NCBI GenBank assembly: GCA_963821495.1 | Contig: CAWGEA010000003.1 | Coordinates: 434,001 to 498,000 of the forward strand | From: AC-32 sp963821495 | GTDB lineage: Bacteria > Actinomycetota > Thermoleophilia > Gaiellales > Gaiellaceae | DNA: 64,000 nt | Reading direction: 5' to 3' | Shown here: positions 24,764-32,386 of the stretch, in pieces | How positions within the stretch are numbered: position 1 is the stretch's first letter | Layout: every line of letters starts with the position of its first letter | The notes under the pieces: model-generated | What the model was told of the DNA's origin: nothing | Databases searched by the model: none | What the model saw: only the letters and a program-made list of their open reading frames with translations | Made by a program: the position numbers and the translations under genes

Positions 24764-25068
24764 GTTCCCCCCTTTCTAGGGCGAGCTGAGCGGCTCGTTG
24801 CTCCGTGGCGGTGGAGCGGGAGGTCACAGATCCGTCTGGCCCGGATCCGAACCCATACGCCAGCTGGCCCTGGCTCTGGACGTTGGCGCCGCTCTTTTAC
24901 CTGATTCGGAGGACGACTCCTCTCGACAACCGACGTCACGGTGCCGAATTCCCTGCAAAGAGCGCAGATTTCGTAGAGTGGAGCCAGGCGCTGCGCCCGT
25001 GCCTCCCCGCAGGAGAGGCTCGATCTTCGGTCGTCACAGGAGCCGGGGAGACTGGTAAGACTGTCGCG
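24764..25068. other. 305-bp divergent intergenic region
   Basis: Separates the secreted beta-helix gene (minus) from the plus-strand gene at 25069. It is somewhat less GC-rich than its surroundings. It contains TAAGACT at 25056-25062, a possible -10 for the leaderless gene downstream, and another TANNNT (TAGAGT) around 24976. I see no open reading frame with convincing protein features. The in-frame extension of the downstream gene to 24805 lacks homology-like character. Confidence 0.4.
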
Positions 25069-25908
25069 ATGGACGCACGCCCAGACGTCCACCCTTCGGT
25101 GTCCGAAGGACCGCTCGGAGCGGTCCCGGCCGGCGACACGCAGCTCGGGCCGATCAGTCCCGAGCTCGCGCTGGTCGACCCCGTGCTCGCCGAGCGGGCG
25201 CGGCAGCTCCTGCCCGCACCCCGCGAGCGGCTGCGACCACGCCCCCGCCCGCCGGTCGCCTCGGCGCCTCCGTCGATCGCGCCGCCAAGGCGGCGCTGGC
25301 GCCGGACGGTGGTCTTCGCGGTGCTCGTCTTCGCCGCGGGTGCAGCATCCGGAGGGTTCCTCGGAAGGAACCGCGCGGCGCCGACGCAGGTCAAGCTCGA
25401 GGCTCAACCGGCCTCGCCCACGACGCCGACACGGACAGGGACGACGAAGCCGCCGTCTGTGCACCCAAAGCCCGTCGCCGGGCCGCCTGCCCTTCGGCCG
25501 CCGAGTGCCACGGTGCCCAGCCGACCGAAGCGCGCCGCGGCCCGCAGCCGCCGCCCGGCCGAGGCCCAGGTGCCTCGCCGCCGGCCGCGCGCGACCCCGC
25601 CGCGGCGGCGCGAACAGGTCAAGCGCGTCATCTGGGCGGCGAACGTCCTCGGAGTCGAGGCACAGGTCGATGGTCGAGGCGTCACGCTCGCCTGGCTGCC
25701 GCCCGTCGATTCCGGCCACGTGGTCGTCGTGCGCACTCGCCAGGGCCGTAAGCACGGCGTCGTCGTGTTCAAAGGCGGGGCCAAGAGCTTCCGCGACGCC
25801 TCGCCGCGACCCTGCACCGACTACCGCTACACGATCGTCAACGTCGACCGGCGCGGCCACCGCTCGACGGGCGTCCCGACGTCGGTGGTGACGGGAGGCT
25901 GTACCTAG
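25069..25908 (+). CDS. Single-span membrane protein with Pro/Arg-rich stalk and fibronectin-like C-terminus
   Basis: Protein of 279 residues with no named family. A cytoplasmic N-terminus (1-80) precedes one transmembrane helix (VVFAVLVFAAGAASGGFLG, about 84-105). A long disordered Thr/Pro/Arg-rich stalk follows (110-190). The C-terminal 90 residues (VTLAWLPPVDSGHVVVVRTR to DYRYTIVNVDRRGHRS) look like a fibronectin type III domain. ATG 25069 lies seven bases after a TAAGACT -10-like element. The stop overlaps the convergent gene by four bases. Confidence 0.75.
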   Translation: MDARPDVHPSVSEGPLGAVPAGDTQLGPISPELALVDPVLAERARQLLPAPRERLRPRPRPPVASAPPSIAPPRRRWRRTVVFAVLVFAAGAASGGFLGRNRAAPTQVKLEAQPASPTTPTRTGTTKPPSVHPKPVAGPPALRPPSATVPSRPKRAAARSRRPAEAQVPRRRPRATPPRRREQVKRVIWAANVLGVEAQVDGRGVTLAWLPPVDSGHVVVVRTRQGRKHGVVVFKGGAKSFRDASPRPCTDYRYTIVNVDRRGHRSTGVPTSVVTGGCT

Positions 25909-26342
25909 GGCTTACCGCTCATCGCGAACCAGGCGACCGCGTAGGCGAGCACGCAGACGGTCGCGAGCAGCGGCACCGCGAGCAGCACGCGGCCGCGGCG
26001 AACCGACAGCGCGGCCAGGATCCCCGTCACGATCAGCAGCACCGCGGTTCCGTCGGAGACGATGTAGCCGACCCCGACCCAGCCGGGCTCGTCTGCGCCG
26101 CCGGTGAACTCCTTCGAGCGAATCCACTCCGCGCCGACGCGCATCAGGATCCACGACGGCAGCGCGCCGAGGACGAAAACCCGTGCGATCGTGCCGGACA
26201 GGAGCTGCTCGTGGCCGTTCCGCCGCCGCGCTGCGAAGCCCGCGATCGCCAGCGTCGCGGTCGTTCCGACGAGGATCATCGCGCCGAGCACGTGCAGGAA
26301 GAGCGGCAGATTCCAGCTGTCGGGGCGGACGAGCGCGAGCAT
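25905..26342 (-). CDS. DUF2269-like four-helix membrane protein (second of pair)
   Basis: Integral membrane protein of 145 residues with four predicted helices. It begins MLALVRPDSWNLPLFLHVLGAMILVGTT, with a conserved His in the first helix. It is paralogous in layout to the gene immediately upstream (LLALHVTGAFLLVGGG at the matching place). Its ATG overlaps the upstream stop (TGATG). Function is unknown; related proteins are often described as predicted integral membrane proteins. Confidence 0.8.
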   Translation of the reverse strand: MLALVRPDSWNLPLFLHVLGAMILVGTTATLAIAGFAARRRNGHEQLLSGTIARVFVLGALPSWILMRVGAEWIRSKEFTGGADEPGWVGVGYIVSDGTAVLLIVTGILAALSVRRGRVLLAVPLLATVCVLAYAVAWFAMSGKP

Positions 26343-26815
26343 CAGGCGCCCGGCTTCCAGATCATCAGCGCGAGGATCGCGACGAGGAGCAGGCCGCTGC
26401 CGTAGCTGAGCGTCAGTGAGAGCGGGTCGCGCACGTGGGCCCGCAGCTCGGAGCTCGGCGCGTCGCCGCCGGCCGCGAGCTCCCGCGCGAGTCGCGCGGT
26501 GCGCTCGTCTCGCCGCCCACCGATGCCGCCCATCGCGTTCGCCGCGACGAACAGCACGAGCGCGGCCACGATCCAGCCGTCGCCGTATCCGTAGCCCGCT
26601 TCGTGCACGAGCCAGAGGCCGAAGAGGAACGCGAGCAGCGAGCCGACGACGATCGCGACGACCGCGAAGCGGATCAGGCCGAACAGGAGCGCGATCTCGC
26701 TCGGTCGGTCGCGACCCAGGGCCACGAGGTTCAGCGCGGCCGCGATCACACCGCCGCCGACGAGCAGGAACGCGCCGGTCACGTGCAGCGCGAGCAGCCA
26801 CTGGTACAGGTTCAC
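26342..26815 (-). CDS. DUF2269-like membrane protein (first of pair)
   Basis: Membrane protein of 157 residues with four helices and a cytoplasmic Arg-rich loop (GGRRDERTARLARELAAGG). GTG 26815 is the start that gives the conserved opening NLYQWLLALHVTGAFLLVGGG. It is divergent from the pdtaS-like gene, 42 bases away. Together with 25905-26342 it looks like a tandem duplication; the two may form a heterodimer. Confidence 0.8.
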   Translation of the reverse strand: MNLYQWLLALHVTGAFLLVGGGVIAAALNLVALGRDRPSEIALLFGLIRFAVVAIVVGSLLAFLFGLWLVHEAGYGYGDGWIVAALVLFVAANAMGGIGGRRDERTARLARELAAGGDAPSSELRAHVRDPLSLTLSYGSGLLLVAILALMIWKPGA

Positions 26816-26845
26816 GGCGCAAGCGTAGGGGTGGCCCCGGCTACC

Positions 26846-26851
26846 TACAAT
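26846..26851 (+). promoter_or_regulatory. Candidate -10 element (leaderless promoter of pdtaS)
   Basis: TACAAT lies six bases before the GTG start at 26858, close to the sigma-70 consensus and with no ribosome binding site in between. Confidence 0.55.
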
Positions 26852-26857
26852 CGTCAG

Positions 26858-28264
26858 GTGGACGAGACGGCGCGTCATCTGCGCCTGCTGACGAAGACGA
26901 TCGCGGCCGTCAACTCGACGCTCGACCTCGAGGAGGTGCTCTCGCTGGTCGCGCGTGAGGTGGCGGATGCGCTGGCCGCGGACGCCTGCTTCGTCTACCT
27001 CTACGACGAGCAGGCGGACGAGCTCGTGCTGCGCGCGACCTTCGGCACGCGTGTCGAGGAGATGACCGGGCGGCCGCGGATGCGCCCCGGCGAGGGGATC
27101 ACCGGAGCGGCCGCGGCGGCGCGGGCGCCGGTGATGATCGCGGCGCAGGCCCACCTCGACGAGCGCTTCAAGGCGTTCCCGAACCTCCGCGAGGACGAGT
27201 ACGAGTCCATCCTTGCCGTGCCGATCCTGGCCCGGGAGAAGCTCGAGGGCGGCCTGAACGTGCGCACGCGCGAGCCGCGCGAGTTCTCGGCGGCCGAGAT
27301 CGACCTGCTCGTCGCGATCGCGGCTCAGGTCGCGCAGACGATCGAGCACGCCAAGCTGTACGCGCAGGCGCGACGGCGCGTGGTCGAGCTCGAGGCGCTC
27401 GCGCGGATCTCGGAGGCCGTCTCGGAGTCGCTCTACCTCGAGGAGTCGCTGGAGGCGATCGTCGAGGCGACCGTGGACGCGCTCGGCGCGACGGGAGCGG
27501 CGATCGTGCTTGAGGACGGCGAGGTCGTCTGGCCGGAGGGCCGCGCCGGCAAGCACGCGGTGCGCGTGCCGCTGCGCTGGAAGGGCCGGCAGGTCGGCGA
27601 GCTCGTGTGCGACCGCGAGACGCCTTTCACCGCCGACGACCGGGCGCTGCTCGGCTCGATCGCGAGCCACGCGGCGGTCGCGCTGGAGCACGGCCGCGCG
27701 GTGATGCGCGGCGTCCTCGCCCAGGAGATCCACCATCGCGTCAAGAACAACCTGCAGACGGTGGCGTCGCTGCTGCGGCTGCAGGCGCGGGCCGACGACG
27801 TGGACGCACGCAAGGCGCTCGACGACTCGGTCAACCGGATCCTCGCGATCGCCGCCGTGCACGAGGTGCTGACCGAGCGCCGCGACGAGGACGTCGAGCT
27901 GGACGAGCTGCTCGACCGGCTGCGCGCGATGCTGGTGCAGGGGATCGGCGTGACGAAGGCGGTCGAGGCGTCGCTGGAGCCCGTGGCGCTGGCGGGGAGC
28001 CGAGCGACGGCGCTCGCGCTCGTGTTCTCGGAGCTGCTGCAGAACGCGCTCGAGCACGGCGGGCCGTCCGTGCGGGTCGAGCTCGCGCGCCGCGACGGCG
28101 AGGTCGTGCTCGCGATCGCCGACGACGGCGCCGGCGTCGAGGGCGACCCAGTGTCGGGCACGGGCCTCTCGATCGTGCGCGCCCTGGTGCGCGACGAGCT
28201 GGGCGGCACGCTCTCGCTGGAGTCGGACGGCGGCCTGCGCGCGGAAGTCGTCTTTCCGGCCTAG
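26858..28264 (+). CDS. pdtaS: GAF-domain sensor histidine kinase (PdtaS-type, HisKA_2)
   Basis: Soluble two-component sensor of 468 residues. Two GAF-like domains (about 20-165 and 180-275) precede a HisKA_2 dimerisation domain with the phospho-acceptor His near 293 in EIHHRVKNNLQTVASLLRLQ. An HATPase_c domain follows (ELLQNALEHG N-box, ADDGAGV G1-box, TGLSIVRALV). No transmembrane segment is present, as in mycobacterial PdtaS. The cognate regulator is likely PdtaR at 28989-29561; the pair is separated by a convergent methyltransferase gene. It would phosphorylate an RNA-binding ANTAR output. Confidence 0.9.
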   Translation: MDETARHLRLLTKTIAAVNSTLDLEEVLSLVAREVADALAADACFVYLYDEQADELVLRATFGTRVEEMTGRPRMRPGEGITGAAAAARAPVMIAAQAHLDERFKAFPNLREDEYESILAVPILAREKLEGGLNVRTREPREFSAAEIDLLVAIAAQVAQTIEHAKLYAQARRRVVELEALARISEAVSESLYLEESLEAIVEATVDALGATGAAIVLEDGEVVWPEGRAGKHAVRVPLRWKGRQVGELVCDRETPFTADDRALLGSIASHAAVALEHGRAVMRGVLAQEIHHRVKNNLQTVASLLRLQARADDVDARKALDDSVNRILAIAAVHEVLTERRDEDVELDELLDRLRAMLVQGIGVTKAVEASLEPVALAGSRATALALVFSELLQNALEHGGPSVRVELARRDGEVVLAIADDGAGVEGDPVSGTGLSIVRALVRDELGGTLSLESDGGLRAEVVFPA

Positions 28265-28320
28265 GAGGGTTTGGCGGGATGCTGCCCGCGGGCCTCGCCG
28301 GTGTCCTGCCAAACCCTCCT
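28263..28320. terminator. 13-bp perfect inverted repeat with 32-base loop between convergent stops
   Basis: AGGAGGGTTTGGC at 28263-28275 pairs perfectly with GCCAAACCCTCCT at 28308-28320. The arms begin inside the stop codon of each convergent gene. The long loop is GC-rich and can fold further. Most likely a bidirectional terminator, though the loop is unusually long. Confidence 0.6.
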
Positions 28321-28964
28321 TAGCCGCGTTCGAAGACGGCCACGCGCCAGATTCGTCCGGAGCGCTCGTGCAGGACGGTCCTCAGGCCCGCGTCCTCGGC
28401 GATTGCGACGACCCGCGCCGGCTCGTGCAGGTACGTCTCGATGCCGCCGATCAGCCTGAACCAGACGTTCCCGACGCGCACCGCGAGCCGCATCCACCAC
28501 GCGTCGGCGCGGGGGAAGCTCAGCGCCAGCAGCCGCTGCGAGTGCTGCGCCGCCGCGCCCACCAGGCGTTCGGGGTCCGGGTAGCAGCAGACCACCTTGT
28601 GCATGACGACGACGTCGGCCGGGTCGACGAGCGCCTCCTGCGCGACGAAGTCGCCGTGGCGGCGCTCGATCCGGTCCTCGGCGCCGGCCTCGTGTGCGAG
28701 CGCCTCGGCCTCGGCGTCGTAGCCGTGCGAGAGCTCGACGATCGTCGCCCGCTCGACGCCCTTGCGCAGCAGCTCGAGCTCGATTGCGCCGACCCCGCCG
28801 CCGACCTCCAGTGCGGACGCGCCGCTCACCCCGCGCTCCGCCAACTCGTCGACCAGTCGCTGCGCCGCCCCGTCGAGGCCGCGCCGTCGGTAGCGCTTCG
28901 CATCCCGCCGAGCCTGGCGTGGCCCGAACAACCGCTCGTAGCCCGAGCCGCAGCAAGCGCTCAT
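28320..28964 (-). CDS. SAM-dependent class I methyltransferase
   Basis: Methyltransferase of 214 residues. The SAM-binding glycine-rich motif is ALEVGGGVGAIELELL (about 50-65), followed by the acidic VELSHGYD and the DVVVMHKVVCCYPD motif IV region. The start MSACCGSGYERLFG, with its cysteine pair, and the C-terminal RIWRVAVFERG are typical of a small actinobacterial family annotated only as class I methyltransferase. Substrate is unknown. It is divergent from pdtaR with 24 bases between the starts. Confidence 0.85.
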   Translation of the reverse strand: MSACCGSGYERLFGPRQARRDAKRYRRRGLDGAAQRLVDELAERGVSGASALEVGGGVGAIELELLRKGVERATIVELSHGYDAEAEALAHEAGAEDRIERRHGDFVAQEALVDPADVVVMHKVVCCYPDPERLVGAAAQHSQRLLALSFPRADAWWMRLAVRVGNVWFRLIGGIETYLHEPARVVAIAEDAGLRTVLHERSGRIWRVAVFERG

Positions 28965-28975
28965 GGCCCGAAGTC

Positions 28976-28981
28976 TACGAT
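28976..28981 (+). promoter_or_regulatory. Candidate -10 element (leaderless promoter of pdtaR)
   Basis: TACGAT ends seven bases before the ATG at 28989, without ribosome binding site. Confidence 0.5.
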
Positions 28982-28988
28982 CCGCCCG

Positions 28989-29561
28989 ATGAGGATCCTG
29001 GTGGCCGAGGACGAGACGATCATCCGCCTCGACCTGCGCGAGCTGCTCGAGCGCTCTGGCTTCGAGGTGTGCGCGGAGGCGAAGGACGGCGTGGAGGCCG
29101 TCGAGCTCGCGCGCAGCGAGCGGCCCGACCTCGCGGTGCTCGACGTGAAGATGCCGCGGCTCGACGGGATCGAGGCCGCCCGGCGCATCCTCGACGAGCG
29201 GCCGATCCCGATCGTGATGCTGACCGCGTACGGGCAGGACGAGCTGGTGGCGCGCGCGGTCGAGGCCGGCGTCTTCGGGTACCTCGTCAAGCCGTTCCGC
29301 GAGCAGGACCTGCTGCCCGCGATCCGGACGGCGCGCGCGCGGCACGAGGAGCTCGTCGCACTGCGCGAGCAGGCCGACTCGCTCGCCGAGGCGCTGGCCT
29401 CGCGCAAGTCGATCGAGCGCGCCAAGGGGCTGCTGATGGAGCGCGAGGGGCTGACCGAGCAGGAGGCGTTCGCGCGGCTGCGGAAGGCGAGCCAGGTCTC
29501 CGGGCGGCCACTGAAGGTCGTGGCCGAGGCCGTCGTCGCAACCTTCCAGGAGCCGGACTGA
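28989..29561 (+). CDS. pdtaR: Response regulator with ANTAR RNA-binding domain (PdtaR-type)
   Basis: Two-component regulator of 190 residues. The receiver domain (1-118) has the acidic pair ED at 7-8, phospho-acceptor D52 in VLDVKMP, Thr in MLTAYGQ and Lys in YLVKPF. A coiled-coil linker leads to the ANTAR domain (about 130-185), identified by SIERAKGLLMEREGLTEQEA and the later FARLRKASQVSGRPL. ANTAR proteins bind paired RNA hairpins and prevent intrinsic termination. The partner kinase is PdtaS at 26858. Possible targets in this window are the glutamine synthetase leaders. Confidence 0.93.
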   Translation: MRILVAEDETIIRLDLRELLERSGFEVCAEAKDGVEAVELARSERPDLAVLDVKMPRLDGIEAARRILDERPIPIVMLTAYGQDELVARAVEAGVFGYLVKPFREQDLLPAIRTARARHEELVALREQADSLAEALASRKSIERAKGLLMEREGLTEQEAFARLRKASQVSGRPLKVVAEAVVATFQEPD

Positions 29562-29580
29562 TCGTCGGCAAGATGTCGGC

Positions 29581-30378
29581 GTGTGGATCTTCTCCTCACC
29601 GCGCCGGAGGCGCCGCCTGGCGCCGCTGCTCGTCCTGATCGCGGTCGCCGCGCCGCTGATCTACCTGGGTGTCCATTTCTCCAGCTCCGGCGACCAGGGC
29701 GCCGCGACGGGGCCCGAGGTCAACCTCCCGGGCTACGCCCAGCCTAAGCACGCGCCGTTCACCAGGGCGAAGCAGCGCGAGGTGAGCAAGGTGCTGCGAC
29801 AGTTCGTCCTGACCGCCGTCGACCGGCGGGATGTCGGGCGCTCGTGGGAGATCTCCGCGCCGAGCCTGCGCGAGGGGTTCACGCGCAAGCAGTGGAGCCG
29901 CGGCGACCTGCCGGTTGTGCCCTACCCGGCCGCCGACCGCGGGCTCGGGCGCTGGAGCTACGTCGAGTACTCGTACACCGACACGATCGGCCTCGAGGTC
30001 TTCCTCTTTCCGAAGCCCGGCTCCGGCTGGTCGGCGATGAGCGCCGACGTCGAGTTCGTCAAGGGCCACGACGGCAGGTGGCGCGTCGACTACTGGATGC
30101 CGAAGAAGTTCCACGGGCCGCCGTCGCTCGCCAAGACCAAGCCCTCCGCGAAGAAGGCCAGGCCGGCGAAGACCGCGCCGACGCACCAGGCCGCCGGGAA
30201 GCGCCGCGCAGCTCCGCCCGAGCTCGTGGGGCCGCCAAAGCCAAGCCGTGTCTGGTGGATCGTGCCGATCGCGCTGCTCTCGCTGATCGTGCTGGTGCCG
30301 CTGGCGATCGGCCTGAATTCCTGGCACCGCAACCGGCGGGCGAAGCGCGACTACCTCCGCGCGCAGGGCCGGCTCTAG
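29581..30378 (+). CDS. Two-span membrane protein of unknown function
   Basis: Protein of 265 residues. An Arg-rich start and first transmembrane helix (LLVLIAVAAPLIYLGVHF) place about 190 residues outside the membrane. That region (60-175) has a fold-like pattern with VLRQFVLTAVDRRDVGRSWEI and a WRVDYWMPKKF ending, reminiscent of NTF2/SnoaL-like domains. A Lys/Ala/Pro linker and a second helix (WWIVPIALLSLIVLVPLAIGL) return the chain to the cytoplasm. GTG 29581 follows pdtaR by 19 bases, so the two may be co-transcribed. Confidence 0.75.
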   Translation: MWIFSSPRRRRRLAPLLVLIAVAAPLIYLGVHFSSSGDQGAATGPEVNLPGYAQPKHAPFTRAKQREVSKVLRQFVLTAVDRRDVGRSWEISAPSLREGFTRKQWSRGDLPVVPYPAADRGLGRWSYVEYSYTDTIGLEVFLFPKPGSGWSAMSADVEFVKGHDGRWRVDYWMPKKFHGPPSLAKTKPSAKKARPAKTAPTHQAAGKRRAAPPELVGPPKPSRVWWIVPIALLSLIVLVPLAIGLNSWHRNRRAKRDYLRAQGRL

Positions 30379-32249
30379 GCCTGCGCCTCCTCGAACAGGC
30401 GCTCCCAGCGCGAGATCAGGCCCTGCAACTCCTCCCGTGCGCGCCGGTGCGCGGCGAGCGTCTCCACGTCCGACCAGTCCTCGGCCAGCTGCCGCTCGAG
30501 TTTCGCGACCGCCTGCTCCTGTTGCGAGATCCGGCCCTCGAGCTGCTCGAGCTCGCTCGGCCGCGGCGGGCGCTGCTTGCGCGGCCTCGGCTTGTCCTTG
30601 CGCGGCGCGGGCTCCGGGCGCGGGGTCTGCGGCTCTTCGCGGTGGCGCGCGTACTCGGCCCAGCCGCCGTCGAAGGAGCGGAGCGAGCAGTCCTCGATCG
30701 CCAGCAGGCGGTGGGCGACCGCGTCGAGCAGCGCGCGGTCGTGCGAGACGAGCAGCACGGTCCCGGGGAAGGCGTCGAGCGCAGCCTCGAGCGCCTCGCG
30801 GCTCTCGAGGTCGAGGTGGTTCGTGGGCTCGTCGAGCACGAGGAAGTTGGCGCCGGACGCAACCACGAGCGCCAGCGCCAGCCGGCGCCGCTCGCCGCCT
30901 GAGAGCGCCGTGACGGGCTTCTCGTGCGCTTCCCAGCCGGAGAAGAGGAAGCGGCCGAGCAGGTTCTGCGCCTGGGGACGCGGCAGCCCGGTCGCGCGCT
31001 GTGCGCAGTCGAGCACGCTGCCGCGCTCGTCGAGCTCGACCTCGTGCTGGGAGAAGTACGCGGGGATCACGCCGTGGCCGAGTCGCACGCGCCCTCCCGA
31101 CGCTTCGTGCCGGCCGAGCACGGTCTCGAGCAGCGTCGTCTTGCCCGAGCCGTTCGGGCCGACGAGGCCGACGTGCTCTCCGCGCTCCAGCGCGAACGAG
31201 GCGTTCGCGAGCAGGTGCTTGTCGCCCGCCGCTACGGCGAGGCCTTCGGCCTCCAGCACCGTGCGGCCGCTGCGCGCCGGCTTGAGGAAGTCGAAACCCA
31301 GCGACTTGCTGCGCCGCGACAGCAGCTCGAGCTCGCCGGTCGCGGCGCCCCGCTCCTGCTCGAGCCGCTTGATCTGGGTGAGCTTGGCCTGCGCCTGCTT
31401 GGCCTTGCTCTTCTTGTAGCGGAAGCGCTCCACGAAGCGCTCGAGCCGGACGATGTCCGCGCCGACGCGCTCGGCCGTCTTCGCCGCCGCCTGCGCACGC
31501 GCCGCCTTCTCGAGCCGCCAGACGTGCCACGGCCCCGGAAAGAAGAGCGAGCGGCCCGCCTCCAGCTCGAGGACGCCGGTCGTGACCGCCTCCAGGAACC
31601 AGCGGTCGTGCGCGACGAGGATGACCGCCGCGTCGAGCGACTGCAGCTCCTGCTCGAGCCACTCGAGGTTCTCGACGTCGAGGTGGTTCGTCGGCTCGTC
31701 GAGGAGCAGCAGGTCGGGGTCGCCGGCCAGGGCGCGCGCGAGCGAGGCGCGGGTCAGCTCGCCGCCGGAGAACGTCGTGAGCTGCCGATCGAGGTCGTGC
31801 TCGGCGAAACCGAGGCCGCGCAGCGCCGCCGTCGCCCGATCGCGCCAGTTGTAGCCGCCCGCGTGCTCGAGGCGCGACTGGGCCGCTGCGTACCGACTGA
31901 GCGTCGCCTGGGCGTGGTCGCCGGCCGCCATCGCCTGCTCGAGCGTGCGCAGCTCCTCCTCGGTCTCGATCAGGTCGCGGGCGCCGGTGAGCGCGTACTC
32001 GCGCAGGGTCAGGCCGCGGTCGAGCGGCGGCCGCTGGTCGTGGAGGGCGATCCGCGTGCCCTTGGCGAAGGCGAGCTCGCCGCCGTGGACCTCGCTCTCG
32101 CCGATGAGCATCCGCAGCAGCGTCGTCTTGCCGGCCCCGTTCGGGCCGGAGAGCGCGAGCCGCTGGCGCCGGTCGACGGAGAACGAGACGCCCTCGAAGA
32201 GCAGCGAGCCGGCGAGCTCCTTGCGCAGGTTGGAGGCGGTGACGATCAC
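30375..32249 (-). CDS. ABC-F family ATPase (ribosome-associated type)
   Basis: Soluble protein of 624 residues with two ABC domains and no membrane segment. Domain 1 has Walker A GPNGAGKTTLL, signature FSGGELTRASLARAL and Walker B LLLLDEPTNHLD. Domain 2 has GPNGSGKTTLLETV, LSGGERRRLALALV and LVLDEPTNHLD. The inter-domain P-site-tRNA linker (about 235-310) is rich in Lys/Arg and predicted coiled coil. A charged C-terminal extension follows domain 2. Such proteins act on the ribosome in antibiotic protection or translation rescue (Uup/EttA-like). The GTG start is seven bases after a TAGCCT -10-like element. The 3' end overlaps the convergent gene by four bases. Confidence 0.92.
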   Translation of the reverse strand: MIVTASNLRKELAGSLLFEGVSFSVDRRQRLALSGPNGAGKTTLLRMLIGESEVHGGELAFAKGTRIALHDQRPPLDRGLTLREYALTGARDLIETEEELRTLEQAMAAGDHAQATLSRYAAAQSRLEHAGGYNWRDRATAALRGLGFAEHDLDRQLTTFSGGELTRASLARALAGDPDLLLLDEPTNHLDVENLEWLEQELQSLDAAVILVAHDRWFLEAVTTGVLELEAGRSLFFPGPWHVWRLEKAARAQAAAKTAERVGADIVRLERFVERFRYKKSKAKQAQAKLTQIKRLEQERGAATGELELLSRRSKSLGFDFLKPARSGRTVLEAEGLAVAAGDKHLLANASFALERGEHVGLVGPNGSGKTTLLETVLGRHEASGGRVRLGHGVIPAYFSQHEVELDERGSVLDCAQRATGLPRPQAQNLLGRFLFSGWEAHEKPVTALSGGERRRLALALVVASGANFLVLDEPTNHLDLESREALEAALDAFPGTVLLVSHDRALLDAVAHRLLAIEDCSLRSFDGGWAEYARHREEPQTPRPEPAPRKDKPRPRKQRPPRPSELEQLEGRISQQEQAVAKLERQLAEDWSDVETLAAHRRAREELQGLISRWERLFEEAQA

Positions 32250-32256
32250 GGGTTAG

Positions 32257-32262
32257 AGGCTA
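32257..32262 (-). promoter_or_regulatory. Candidate -10 element (leaderless promoter of ABC-F gene)
   Basis: On the minus strand TAGCCT lies seven bases before the GTG at 32249, without ribosome binding site. Confidence 0.45.
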
Positions 32263-32372
32263 TCTCGGTGCCAGGGGCCGACCTTCGCCGCTCCTAGAAG
32301 CTGGTCAGACGGCCGCGTCGGCAAAGCCGGCACGTCCTCTATCGTCGGCGCCGCCGAGTCGGCGCCTCGGCG

Positions 32373-32378
32373 TAGGCT
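32373..32378 (+). promoter_or_regulatory. Candidate -10 element (FGGY kinase gene)
   Basis: TAGGCT lies eight bases before ATG 32387. The identical hexamer stands before zwf at 40878, which could mean a shared promoter type for the sugar genes. Confidence 0.45.
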
Positions 32379-32386
32379 CCCGCGTC

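Noticed and set aside
24805..25068. N-terminal extension of the fibronectin-like membrane protein
   Set aside because: The extension lacks protein-like character, and ATG 25069 is preceded by a -10-like element.
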